Assembly: GCA_965261195.1 (NCBI GenBank)
Contig: OZ253455.1
Coordinates: forward strand, 248,001-312,000
Origin: Bin87 sp965261195
Lineage (GTDB): Bacteria > Chloroflexota > Dehalococcoidia > Lucifugimonadales > UBA3495
DNA: 64,000 nucleotides
Direction: 5' to 3'
Below the pieces are notes generated by a model, which ran no database searches, was not told where the DNA came from, and saw only the letters and a list, made by a program, of their open reading frames with translations. Positions 8,750 to 18,114 of this stretch are shown piece by piece. Both the position numbers and the translations under genes were made by a program. How positions within the stretch are numbered: the first letter of the stretch is position 1; each line of letters starts with the position of its first letter.

Positions 8750-11700
8750 ATGACAACTGCAGCCCCCTATCCCGACATCAAACCCAACGCGATCGCAGTC
8801 CTCAACCGACGCTATCTCAAGCAGGACCACGAGACCCGCCAGCCCACCGAGGCGCCGGACACGATGTTCCGCCGCGTCGCCGATAACCTCGCCGAAGGAG
8901 ACCGTAACTACGGAGCCGACGACGCGCAGGTGGCCGCCACCGCAGACAAATTCTTCCACGTCATGCGGATGCTGGAATTCCTGCCCAACTCCCCCACCCT
9001 GATGAACGCCGGCCGTGAACTCCAGCAGCTGGCCGCCTGCTTCGTCCTGCCCGTGGACGACTCCCTCTACGACATCTTCACCACCGTCCGCAGCACCACC
9101 CTCATACACCAATCCGGCGGCGGAACCGGCTTCGCCTTCAGCCGGCTGCGGCCCGAGGGCGACCTGGTCCGCTCCAGCGGCGGCGTCGCGTCCGGACCCG
9201 CCAGCTTCATCAAAGCCTTCGACGTCGCGACCGACGTCGTCGTACAGGGCGGCACCCGCCGCGGCGCCAACATGGGCGTGCTCCGCGTCGACCACCCGGA
9301 CGTACTCAAGTTCATCAAAATCAAGGCCGACGGCGTCACGCTCAGCAACTTCAACATTTCCATCGCCGTCGACAGCGCCTTCAGGGCAAAGGTGGCCAGC
9401 GGCTCCGACTACGAACTCATCAACCCCCGCACGAATTTAGCCGTCGGCTCCGCCAACGCAGCCCACGTGTTCAACACCATCGTCCAACACGCGTGGGCGA
9501 CCGGCGACCCCGGGCTCCTGTTCCTCGACCGCATGAACGCCGATAACCCCAACCCGCAGCTGGGCGAAATCGAGTCCACCAACCCCTGCGTGACCGCCGA
9601 CACCTGGACGATGACGACCGACGGACCACGTCAGGTCGCCGACCTCATCGGCCGACCCTACTGCTCCACTGACTCCTACGGCGCACACCAGTCAGACCCG
9701 CGCGGCTTCTACTCATCAGGAAAGCAGGACATCTACCGCCTAGTGACCCAGGAAGGTTACACGGTCCGGCTCACGGCCAACCACCCGGTGAAGAAGGTCC
9801 TCAGCCAAACCGCCGACAGCGTGATCTATGCCTTTTGCCCAGCCCGCGACCTCGTGCCCGGAGACCAGCTCAAGATACAGCAACACCTCGCCTCTCCCCG
9901 GTGGCCGGCGCCGCCCCAGCGCGACCGCGACGCCAAGGCCGATTTCCAGGCACTCCACCAGAACCGGGCCGCCCTGTCGCCCGACCAGCTCCGAAACGCC
10001 CACATGGGGTCATACCGGTATCACCAGACGCTCATTGGCCTCATGGCATCCGGTTGGGGCACCATCCAACAGGACCCCCCCGCCCTCATCATCGACGCCG
10101 CCGACTTCGCGCCGCACCTCCAACTCATGCTGTCCCGCGTCGGCGTGACCGCTTCCAACGACGCCTCCGGCTTCCTGACCGTGTCCGACCAAGACCTATG
10201 CGACCTCCGCGAAGCCATCTCGACCGGATCCCCACCATCGCTGCTCGACAAGCTGGAGCTACTCAACCAACGCGCGCCGCAAGACCAGGGACCGAGCCAC
10301 GCCACCTTCCAGGCCCTGATCCCCGACGGCTCGGCGGAGGTCTACGACGTCACGATTCCCTCCCACTCCGAGTTCGACGCCGGCGGCCTCCACCTCCACA
10401 ACTGCCTCTCCGCAGCCACCAAGCTCGCCACCCACATCGGCCCGTCGAAGCTCGGCGACCTCTACGACCAACAGGCCCACATCGCCGCCCTTACCGACAG
10501 CCGAGTACCCAACATTCAAGCCCAGCAGCACGCCGGAGGAGTAGCAGTAGACACCAGAACAGATGCCGCCACCATCCTGCGTCACGCAGCGCCCGTATTC
10601 AAGACCAGATCCAATTGGCCCGTCTTCAGGCTGCGCACAAAACACGGTTTCGAGGTGGTGGCCACCGACGACCACAAGTTCTACACCAACCAGGGGCCGG
10701 TCCAATTGAAGGACCTGAATATCGGAGACGAAATCCTCATCCAAGGCGGACCCGGCGCGTGGAACGAATCTCGCTCTCTCCCCCACTTCACGCCCACCGA
10801 CAAGTTCAAAACCCGCGTAGACCGCCACGAAGCGCAACCGCCCACCGAATGGTCCCAAGAGCTCGGACAACTCCTCGGCTGGGTCGTAGCAGACGGCTGG
10901 GTCAGACACCAAACACCGCCCGGACGCAACGTGCCGAAATACGCCGTCGGCCTCATATTCGGCGGAGCCGAGCGAGAGACGCTCGCGCCACTTTTCGACC
11001 AGAGAATCGCACGGTGGATAGGAGTGCAAGGATCAAAGGTCGAACGCAACAACACCACATCACTCCATTATTCCGCAGCCCTTTACCACTTCCTCCGCTC
11101 CCTCGGCCTCAATGACGTCAAGGCCCCAGAGCAACGCGTTCCCGACGCCATATGGAACGCACCCCGGGACGCGGTCCAAGGATTCTTGTCCGCCATTTTC
11201 ACCGCCGACGGCACCGTCAACATTTCCTCCCACGGCGAAAGCTGCTCCGTCAGACTCGCCAGCTCTTCCGAGTCCATGCTCCAAGATGTCCAACTCATGC
11301 TCCTCAACTTCGGCATCGTGGCCAAGATCTACCACCGACACCCCGCCGGCGACCGCCAGATGCCGGACTCCAACCGCAATCCCGCCACGTACCTCCAACA
11401 ACCGCAGTACGAACTCCTCATGGACGGCAGAAACCGCGAGACGTTCCTCAGCGAAATCGGATTCATGACCCCGGCCAAGCAGGACAAAGCCCTGAACTGG
11501 CAAGCCACCCACGGACCCGCCCCACGACGCGAAACCTACACCGACAACGTCGCAAGCATCGAATTCGAAGGCATCGAAGACGTTTACTGCACTACCGAGC
11601 CACAAACCCACAGCATCATCGCCAACGGCTTCGTAACCGCCCAGTGCGGCGAACAGAGCCTGCTCCCCCATGAATCCTGCAACCTGGGCTCCATCAACCT

Positions 11701-12943
11701 GGCCCGCATGACGCGAGCCCGCGCCGACGGCGCCGTCGAACTGGACATTGAGAAGCTCCAGGACATCGCCCACACCGCGGTCCACCTGCTGGACAACGTA
11801 ATCGACATGAACCGATACCCCCTCCCCGAGATCGAGGAGATGACCAGGAAAACACGCCGCATCGGCGTGGGCGTCATGGGTTTCTCCGACCTATTGATAC
11901 AACTCGGCATCCGCTACGACTCGCCACAGGGCGTGGCGATGGCGGAACACGTCATGCACACCGTCCGAGAATCCGTCTACAGCGCCAGCCAGCGCCTCGC
12001 CCAGGAACGCGGCCCGTTCCCCGAATGGGAACGCTCCAGCTACTCAGACGGAACACCCGTGAGGAACTCAGCTCCGACCACGATCGCGCCCACCGGCACC
12101 ATCAGCATCATCGCCGGCGCTTCCTCCGGCATCGAGCCCCTGTTCGCCCTGGCGTACGTACGCAACGTCATGGACAACACCGAACTCGGCGAGGTCAACG
12201 ATAACTTCGTCGCTGACGCCAAGAAGCTGGGCTTCTACTCGGAAGGACTCATGCAGCGCATCGCCCTGGCCGGCGGACAAATCCCCGACGCCGCCGACGA
12301 CATACCGGACGACATCAGGCACGTCTACCGGACGTCGCACCAGATCAGCCCCGAATGGCACGTCCGCATGCAGGCCGCTTTCCAAACCCAGACGGACAAC
12401 GCCGTCTCAAAGACCATCAACCTGCCAAGCCACGCCACGGTCGACGACGTGAGGACCGCGTACGAACTGGCCCACGAACTCGGCTGCAAGGGCATCACCG
12501 TGTACCGCGACGGCAGCAAACCAGAACAGGTCCTCAACACCGGCGCCAACGACCGGCACGAACAGGAACACCAGAACCAGGACCGGCACGACGCCCAACC
12601 CACATCCTGGCAGCGACCCCGCCGCATCCGGGGCACGACGGAGCGGATCAACACCTACCACGGCGCCGCGTACGTGACCGTCAACACCGACGACGTGGGC
12701 AACATCGTTGAGGTGTTCGCAGCCGTCGGCAAGCCGGGCGGATGCGACCAGACGGTCATGCAGGTCCTGACCAGGATGACGAGCGTCGCGCTCCAGCACG
12801 GCGTCCCGCCCGATGTGGTGATCCGCCAGCTCCGCGGCAGCAGCTGTTGCCCCATCTACGACAACGAGATGATCGTCCTATCCCCGTCGGACGCCATCGG
12901 CATTGCACTAGAACGAATACTGATGCCGGACCGCGCCAACTAG
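8750..12943 (+). CDS. nrdJ: Class II (B12-dependent) ribonucleotide reductase carrying two inteins
   Basis: A 1397-codon gene encoding a host protein of about 711 residues after removal of two inteins (residues 280-551 and 552-965). The extein shows the class II family sequence: FLPNSPTLMNAG, LAACFVLPVDDS with one redox Cys, NFNISIAV, the thiyl-radical motif rebuilt as STNP-CGEQ, and ESCNLGSINL with the partner Cys. Its C-terminal TSCPAD-like domain reads AAVGKPGGCDQTVMQVLTRM. It converts ribonucleotides to deoxyribonucleotides with adenosylcobalamin, without oxygen or a small subunit. The usual C-terminal zinc-ribbon of NrdJ is not in this ORF but in a small ORF just downstream. RBS is CAGGAGCG. 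Confidence 0.96.
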   Translation: MTTAAPYPDIKPNAIAVLNRRYLKQDHETRQPTEAPDTMFRRVADNLAEGDRNYGADDAQVAATADKFFHVMRMLEFLPNSPTLMNAGRELQQLAACFVLPVDDSLYDIFTTVRSTTLIHQSGGGTGFAFSRLRPEGDLVRSSGGVASGPASFIKAFDVATDVVVQGGTRRGANMGVLRVDHPDVLKFIKIKADGVTLSNFNISIAVDSAFRAKVASGSDYELINPRTNLAVGSANAAHVFNTIVQHAWATGDPGLLFLDRMNADNPNPQLGEIESTNPCVTADTWTMTTDGPRQVADLIGRPYCSTDSYGAHQSDPRGFYSSGKQDIYRLVTQEGYTVRLTANHPVKKVLSQTADSVIYAFCPARDLVPGDQLKIQQHLASPRWPAPPQRDRDAKADFQALHQNRAALSPDQLRNAHMGSYRYHQTLIGLMASGWGTIQQDPPALIIDAADFAPHLQLMLSRVGVTASNDASGFLTVSDQDLCDLREAISTGSPPSLLDKLELLNQRAPQDQGPSHATFQALIPDGSAEVYDVTIPSHSEFDAGGLHLHNCLSAATKLATHIGPSKLGDLYDQQAHIAALTDSRVPNIQAQQHAGGVAVDTRTDAATILRHAAPVFKTRSNWPVFRLRTKHGFEVVATDDHKFYTNQGPVQLKDLNIGDEILIQGGPGAWNESRSLPHFTPTDKFKTRVDRHEAQPPTEWSQELGQLLGWVVADGWVRHQTPPGRNVPKYAVGLIFGGAERETLAPLFDQRIARWIGVQGSKVERNNTTSLHYSAALYHFLRSLGLNDVKAPEQRVPDAIWNAPRDAVQGFLSAIFTADGTVNISSHGESCSVRLASSSESMLQDVQLMLLNFGIVAKIYHRHPAGDRQMPDSNRNPATYLQQPQYELLMDGRNRETFLSEIGFMTPAKQDKALNWQATHGPAPRRETYTDNVASIEFEGIEDVYCTTEPQTHSIIANGFVTAQCGEQSLLPHESCNLGSINLARMTRARADGAVELDIEKLQDIAHTAVHLLDNVIDMNRYPLPEIEEMTRKTRRIGVGVMGFSDLLIQLGIRYDSPQGVAMAEHVMHTVRESVYSASQRLAQERGPFPEWERSSYSDGTPVRNSAPTTIAPTGTISIIAGASSGIEPLFALAYVRNVMDNTELGEVNDNFVADAKKLGFYSEGLMQRIALAGGQIPDAADDIPDDIRHVYRTSHQISPEWHVRMQAAFQTQTDNAVSKTINLPSHATVDDVRTAYELAHELGCKGITVYRDGSKPEQVLNTGANDRHEQEHQNQDRHDAQPTSWQRPRRIRGTTERINTYHGAAYVTVNTDDVGNIVEVFAAVGKPGGCDQTVMQVLTRMTSVALQHGVPPDVVIRQLRGSSCCPIYDNEMIVLSPSDAIGIALERILMPDRAN
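9587..10402 (+). other. Intein 1 in NrdJ (272 aa, no clear LAGLIDADG)
   Basis: Starts at Cys280 (CVTADTWTMTTDG, block A) and ends AGGLHLHN with the canonical His-Asn. Block B is VRLTANHPV with the Thr-x-x-His catalytic pair, and block F is VYDVTIPSHSEF. The middle has a weak trace, LIGLMASGWGT, that may be a decayed homing-endonuclease motif. The residue after the terminal Asn is Cys552, which is not extein but the first residue of intein 2. Confidence 0.88.
10403..11644 (+). other. Intein 2 in NrdJ (414 aa, LAGLIDADG homing endonuclease)
   Basis: Starts at Cys552 (CLSAATKLATHIG) and ends IIANGFVTAQ, followed by the extein CGEQ. Block B is FEVVATDDHKFYT. Two LAGLIDADG-type motifs, LLGWVVADGWVR and FLSAIFTADGTVN, mark an apparently intact endonuclease. 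The terminal residue is Gln rather than Asn, and the penultimate residue is Ala rather than His; Gln ends are known in a minority of inteins, including some reductase inteins. Confidence 0.9.
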
Positions 12944-13109
12944 GAAGCCATCATTCAACCCGTGCCCGACAAACCCGCCATCGTGATCTCCACCGGCAGC
13001 CAAGACCAACGGCCCCATATCGTAACTGTTCAGAGTTGGTGAGGTGGATTGGCCGATAGGGGTTCTGGGAGCCTTGCGCTGCCGGTGGTGGTTGTGTCAT
13101 ATAGTGGGT

Positions 13110-14551
13110 ATGGATACGGAAATTGACCTCAAGACTGCCGACCGGGATGTCCTGATTGCCATCATCGTCCGGCAACAGGCGATCATCGAGCGGTTGGAGA
13201 AATGGATTGGCCAATTGGAGGGGCCGGCCAAACCCAGCGGCTCGGGTCGGATGCCCGGTCTGAAGCCCAAAGCCGAGCGGAAACCGGCCCAGCCCAAAGG
13301 GCCACGCCAGCGCCGTCCCCACGGGTTTGCCCGCACCCGCATGACGCCCACCCAGCGAGTGGAGCACGCGTTGGAACAGTGCCCCGACTGCGGGACTCAG
13401 CTGGCCGGCGGCTGGACCCAGCGCACTCGGGAAGTCATTGACTTGCCCCAAGTTCCGGTGCAGATTACCGAGCACGCTTACATCGCCCGCACCTGCCCGG
13501 GCTGCCGACGCCGCTGTGTGCCACCGGCGCAACTGGACGGCGTGGCGCTGGGGCGGCAGCGTCTGGGGGTCAATGTAATGAGCCTGATTGCCGCGCTTAG
13601 GGAAGAGGCCCGGCTGCCCTTCCGCACCATCCAGTGGTACCTGGGCGCCGTGCATGGGCTGCGCCTCAGCACGGGCGCCATCGTGGACGCCACCCGAAAA
13701 GTGGCGGGCAAAGGGCAGCGCAAGCTGGCCGATATAGTGGAACGGATCCGAGGCAGTCCGGTGGTTCATGCCGACGAAACGGGTTGGCGGGAGAACGGCA
13801 ACAACGGCTACGTCTGGACCTTCAGCACTCCCAGCCAGCGGTACTTCCTGCGACGGGGTCGTGGCAAGGTGGTGGTGGATGAAGTCCTGGGCGATGCTTT
13901 CTCCGGTGTGCTGGTCAGCGACTTCTACGCCGCCTACCACCACTACGACGGTCCCAAACAACGCTGCAGGGCTCACCTGCTGCGGGACATCCACGACCGG
14001 CGCACTCTCTACCCTGATGACGCGCCACTGGCACAGTGGGCCGACGCCGTCCATGAACTCTACGTGCAAGCCAAAACCTTCACCCATCCCCAGGCCAAGC
14101 GGCGCCGCACCGCCCAACTGGCCCTGGAACAACACTGGCACAGTGGGCCGACGCCGTCCACCAACTCTACGTGCAAGCCAAAACCTTCACCCATCCCCAG
14201 GCCAAGCGGCGCCGCACCGCCCAGCTGGCACTGGAACAACGACTGCTGTCCATCTGCCAGCCATTCCTCGACGACCCATCGGCAACCCAGGCCAAGCTAT
14301 GCCGACGCATTGAACGCCACGTCAAAGAGCTCTTCGTCTTCGTGGCTGAACCGGCGGCGCCGCCGGACAATAACGCCGCCGAACGCAGCCTGCGCCCGGT
14401 AGTGGTCAGCCGGAAGATCAGTGGTGGCACGCGCTCAAACCAGGGCACTGCAACCAAGATGACGCTGGCGTCAATCTTCGGCACCTGGCGGGCCCAGGGC
14501 TTGAACCCCCTCACCGCCTGCCGACAACTGCTCACTTCCCCTCAACCCTGA
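13110..14551 (+). pseudogene. tnpC: IS66-family transposase, copy A, frameshifted by a duplication
   Basis: Starts MDTEIDLKTADRDVLI and contains the Cys cluster CPDCG and CPGCRRRC, then HADETGWRENG (D) and VLVSDFYAAYHHY (D). After the 107-bp duplication the frame changes. The tail, including PDNNAAERSLRP (E) and the end TSPQP, continues in another frame from about 14138 to 14551. The two intact copies show the expected continuous reading. Only tnpC is present; the usual IS66 partners tnpA and tnpB are absent, as in the simplified ISBst12-type group. Confidence 0.88.
14031..14244 (+). repeat. 107-bp tandem duplication inside IS66-like copy A
   Basis: The segment beginning GCACAGTGGGCCGACGCCG at 14031 recurs at 14138 with a few substitutions. 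The 107-bp unit is not a multiple of three, so it breaks the transposase frame. The other two copies have a single unit. Confidence 0.88.
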
Positions 14552-14671
14552 ACAGTTACCCCATATCATCAACCTCCCGCCCGGCACCCGCCGCTGCCCC
14601 GAGTGCAACGGATTCGCCCTCCTCCAGGAAGGCTGCCTGACCTGCCACAACTGTGGGTGGGAAAAATGCTG

Positions 14672-14832
14672 ATCTCACCGCAGGAATAACCGCCGTCCCA
14701 CTTTCACGCTTGCGAACTTACGTTTCACCCGCATGTATCCCTCACACGGGCACCTGCCGCCAATCCCCTTAAAATCCCGGCAGGGGCCCCGCTCGGGTAC
14801 CCACCCAGCGCGACCGGGAAGCAGGCAGGGCA
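14672..14832. other. Intergenic region upstream of the sigma factor gene
   Basis: About 160 bp without a credible gene. It contains GC-rich inverted stretches near CCCCTTAAAATCCC and a G-rich run GGCAGGGGCCCC. A promoter is likely here but I see no convincing -35/-10 pair. Confidence 0.4.
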
Positions 14833-16119
14833 ATGACAACGAATCGAAAGTGGGAAGGCGACCAAATCACGCGCAGCTACCTGGACGAGATCGGACGAAT
14901 ACCGCTACTGACGCCGCAGCAGGAACAGGAGCACTCCCTGCACATCCAGGTCAGGGACCACATCCACGCCCTCCGCCGCACCGCGGTCAAACCGCGCGAC
15001 GCCAACGCCACCCGCACCATCCTGCGCCGCCTCGCCGCTCACCGGCCGGCCATCGCCGGCATCTTCAGGATGGCAGACCTGAACGACAACCCACGAATCT
15101 CCGACCTGGTGCACCACCAAGTATTCCGCCGGCTGGTGGACCGCGCTCCCAACAGCTCCACGATGCAGGCCGTCCAGCTATGCTCCCACTACACGAAGCG
15201 GTCCGCAGTATTGGGCGCCATACGCCAGATTTCGCTCGACTCCCGCTGCATCACCCCGGCCGCCATCCACATCATCGACGACTGCCGCCTCTCCGACCTC
15301 CCGCAAGTCGCGACCGAACCGCAGCTCGCCCGCCGCCTGTCGCAGGCCCGCGCCCACCTGACGAAACACCTCGACCGCCTCTGCCAAGAGGGCGACCAAC
15401 GCGAACTCGCCCTCACCGAGGCCAATCTCAGGCTCGTGGTCAGCATCGCCCGCGACTACGTGAGCCACAACGTGAGCCTCTTCGACCTGATCCAAGAGGG
15501 CAACCTGGGCCTCATCGACGGCGTCCAGCGGTACGACCATCGCAAGGGCTACCGGTTCAGCACCTACGGCACCTGGTGGATCCGGCAGCACATCCTGCAG
15601 TGCATTTCCGAGCACACCCGCCACATCCACCTCCCCGACTACCAGACCGCCCGCATCCGGCGACTCCGCGAGGCACAGTCCACCCTCTCCCAGCAGCAAG
15701 GCAGACCTCCCACCACCCAGGAACTCGCCTACCACCTGGAGCGACCCGACGACGAGATCCGCGCCACGATCCTGCTCGCCCAAGACCCGCTCAACCTCGA
15801 CACGCCCATCGGCGACGAAGCCGACGTCACGCTCGGCGACTTCATCCGCGACCGAGCGCCCGGCGTTGACGAACAGGTCGAGTACCGAACACTCCAGTAC
15901 AACATCGCCGAGGCGCTGAACGCGCTGGACCCCGAGCAGCAGGAGATCATCAGGCTCCGCTACGGCCTGAACCAAGATGACCAGCCCCGCAGCCTGGCCG
16001 AGATTGCCCGCATGACGCCCCACTCCCCGCGCCAGGCCAAGCAGATCGAGTACGACGCCCTGGAACGGCTCCGCAACCAGCCCGAGCTGCGCGGACTATT
16101 GGCCGACTACGCAAAGTGA
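14833..16119 (+). CDS. RNA polymerase sigma-70 family factor
   Basis: A 428-residue group 1/2-like sigma factor. Region 1.2 is ITRSYLDEIGRIPLLTPQQE. Region 2 is LRLVVSIARDYV, FDLIQEGNLGLIDGVQRYD and GYRFSTYGTWWIRQHI (about 196-255), covering core binding and -10 recognition. Region 3 includes GRPPTTQELAYHL. Region 4 is EIIRLRYGLNQDDQPRSLAEIARM with its DNA-binding helices near 380-410. About 120 residues between regions 1.2 and 2 form a non-conserved insert, as in primary sigma factors. Start ATG follows a GGCAGGG site. On a phage-like element it would redirect host polymerase to element promoters; that role is inference. An IscB element lies 12 bp after the stop. Confidence 0.93.
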   Translation: MTTNRKWEGDQITRSYLDEIGRIPLLTPQQEQEHSLHIQVRDHIHALRRTAVKPRDANATRTILRRLAAHRPAIAGIFRMADLNDNPRISDLVHHQVFRRLVDRAPNSSTMQAVQLCSHYTKRSAVLGAIRQISLDSRCITPAAIHIIDDCRLSDLPQVATEPQLARRLSQARAHLTKHLDRLCQEGDQRELALTEANLRLVVSIARDYVSHNVSLFDLIQEGNLGLIDGVQRYDHRKGYRFSTYGTWWIRQHILQCISEHTRHIHLPDYQTARIRRLREAQSTLSQQQGRPPTTQELAYHLERPDDEIRATILLAQDPLNLDTPIGDEADVTLGDFIRDRAPGVDEQVEYRTLQYNIAEALNALDPEQQEIIRLRYGLNQDDQPRSLAEIARMTPHSPRQAKQIEYDALERLRNQPELRGLLADYAK

Positions 16120-16131
16120 CGACCGGCAGAG

Positions 16132-16408
16132 TAGGATCGTTCAAGTAGGCTAATCCATGACGATTCTCGTAATCGCCATGGCGCACACCTACGAAAACGA
16201 ACCTATCAGCCTCAGTCCGATGAAAGGAGTTGCAACGTAGATCGGACTCCGTGGCCTGGCATTACGGCACCCCGGGATGAACTCCCAGTCCCCTGCACTG
16301 CCGCCAGACCACATTGGCGAGGGAGCGTCCGCAGATGAACACTCCTGACTCTGCGGACCCTACTACATGGGCTTACCGCTCAACTTAACACCAAAAGGCA
16401 TCATCCTC
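16132..16408 (+). ncRNA. Putative omega-RNA region upstream of iscB 1
   Basis: A non-coding leader of about 275 bp before iscB. It shares ordered blocks with the leaders at 22711-23005 and 55060-55369: the end repeat, TATCAGCCTCAG, CGGGATG followed by CAGTCCC, and ATTGGCGAG. Conservation of RNA-like blocks between elements whose proteins differ fits the IscB guide RNA, which lies upstream of iscB with its guide taken from the left flank. No folding was computed. Confidence 0.65.
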
Positions 16409-17309
16409 ATGACTACCCGCCGAGGACGCAACAACCAGACTACCGCGCCGGTGCTGGACCGCCACGGCCAGCCGCTGGCGCCCGCTCGGCCTTCACGCGT
16501 ACGACGCCGGCTGGAATCAGGCCGCGCCCACAAGGTCTGGATCAAAGGCATCTTTGCTGTACGGCTCAACGACCAAGACGCCGCAACAGCCATCACAGGC
16601 GACTTCGCGTTCAACATGGACCCGGGCGAGACGAGCGGAATCGCCATCACACGGGAGTCTCACGATGGAGAACACCGCACCATCGTCGGCGCCTACGAGC
16701 ACCAGCACCGCAACAAGGATATCCACCGCGAGCTGAACAGCCGGCGCGATTGCCGGCGCAACCGCCGCAGCCGCCTACGACGTCGGCCCGCTCGGTTCAG
16801 CAACCGGGGCAATTCCCGCTCCGACGGCTGGCTGCCACCCAGCATCAGAAGCCTGGTAGATGACACCGAAACCCTGGTACAGACCATGTGCCGGCTCTAC
16901 CCCATCAAACACATCAGGGTGGAGTACCTACGCTTCGACACCCAGCTGATGCAGAACCCGGACATCAAGGGCGCTGAGTACCAGCACGGTACCCTACAGG
17001 GCTGGCAAGTCCGGCACTACATCCTGCACCGCGACCACTGGCAATGCCAGTACTGCGGCCGTACCGGTACCAAGACCAGACCTCTCACCCTGGACCACGT
17101 CATCCCCGAGTCCATGGGCGGCCCCACCGTGGTGCGCAACCTGGTCGCCGCCTGCCGCCAGTGCAACACAAAGAAGAACGACCGGTCGTTAAAGGACTTC
17201 CTGGCCGAAGACCGAGAACGATTGGCCAAGATCCAAAAGCAAGTAGACCAGCTGGTACCGCTCACCAGCACGGGGCACCTGAACAGCGTCATGCCCGCCA
17301 TGCTGCTAG

Positions 17310-18114
17310 GTTCTGTTGACATTTCATTATAATGGCTGTATGTCAAACATCAGATTATCACCAGAACAGTGGGCCAGGATGCTCGATTTCTTGCGTGGTT
17401 GCACTGGCGTGTACGTTGGCCAGGAAGCGGATTGCCGGCGTTTTGTCGAGGCCGTCTTATGGATTAACCGCTCTGGGGCCCAATGGCGACTGCTGCCAGC
17501 CGAATACGGGAACTGGAACAGCGTCTATAAACGATTCGCCCGTTGGACTGACCAAGGCGTCTGGGCCCAAATGCATCAACATTTCTGCGACGACGCGGAT
17601 CTGGAATACCTGATCATCGACAGCACGGTGGTCCGGGCGCACCCTTGCGCGGCGGGAGCTCCCCCAAAAAGGGTGGCCAGGCGGCCCAGGCCCTGGGCCG
17701 GAGCCGCGGCGGGTTCAGCACCAAGATTCACGTGAGCGTAGACGGCTTGGGCAACCCCTTGCGATTCATACTGACCGGGGGGCAACAGCACGACATCACC
17801 CAGGCGGAGGAGTTGATCGCCGGTTATGCTGGCGAGCACGTACTGGCCGACAAAGGGTACGATGCCCAGGAGTTTCGCCAGCACATCCTGGAACTGGGTA
17901 TGATGCCGGTCATTCCGCCCCGCTCGAACCGCAAGGCACCCGCCGACTATGACCGGCATCTGTACCGGGAGCGTCATCTGGTGGAATGCTTCATCAACAA
18001 GATCAAGCACTATCGCCGGATCTTCTCCCGGTTTGAGAAGCTGGACACCAGATACCTGGGCTTCCTGCACTTCACCGCCGCTCTCATCTGGCTACGGTGA
18101 AATGTCAACAGAAC
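17310..18114 (+). mobile_element. IS5-family insertion sequence, copy 2 (805 bp), inside iscB 1
   Basis: Same length and apparently same sequence as 1676-2480, flanked by CTAG at 17306-17309 and 18115-18118. Excision with one CTAG restores the iscB frame exactly. Confidence 0.95.
17340..18100 (+). CDS. IS5-family transposase, copy 2 (two frames)
   Basis: Identical in translation to the transposase at 1706-2466, with the same CCCCCAAAAAG junction between the frames and the same DDE residues. Both copies are presumably equally active. Confidence 0.9.

Larger units (their letters stand above)
13022..14559 (+). mobile_element. IS66-like element, copy A (plus strand, 1538 bp)
   Basis: Ends are GTAACTGTTCAGAGTT and CAACCCTGAACAGTTAC, with an 8-bp target duplication CCCATATC at 13014-13021 and 14560-14567. 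Near-identical copies lie at 25332-26783 and 47376-48848. Copy A is longer because of a 107-bp internal duplication. Confidence 0.9.
12962..14671 (+). pseudogene. Small zinc-ribbon ORF (NrdJ tail-like), split by an IS66-like element
   Basis: Joining 12962-13021 to 14568-14671 across one copy of the duplicated CCCATATC gives a 54-residue ORF starting at GTG 12962. Its C-terminal half has the pattern CPEC-x10-CxxCGW, ending GWEKC. This matches the C-terminal zinc ribbon and terminal Cys of many class II reductases, where it re-reduces the active site. It begins 18 bp after the nrdJ stop, so it may be the reductase tail split into its own gene. The IS66-like insertion removes the ribbon from the 5' part. 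Function is inferred from pattern and position only. Confidence 0.65.

Noticed and set aside
12962..13021. Reading the short GTG ORF after nrdJ as intact
   Set aside because: IS66-like insertion at 13022 interrupts it; the downstream half is separated by the 1.5-kb element.
14733..15869. 378-codon plus-strand frame
   Set aside because: Arg/Pro-rich shadow frame of the sigma factor gene, no motifs.
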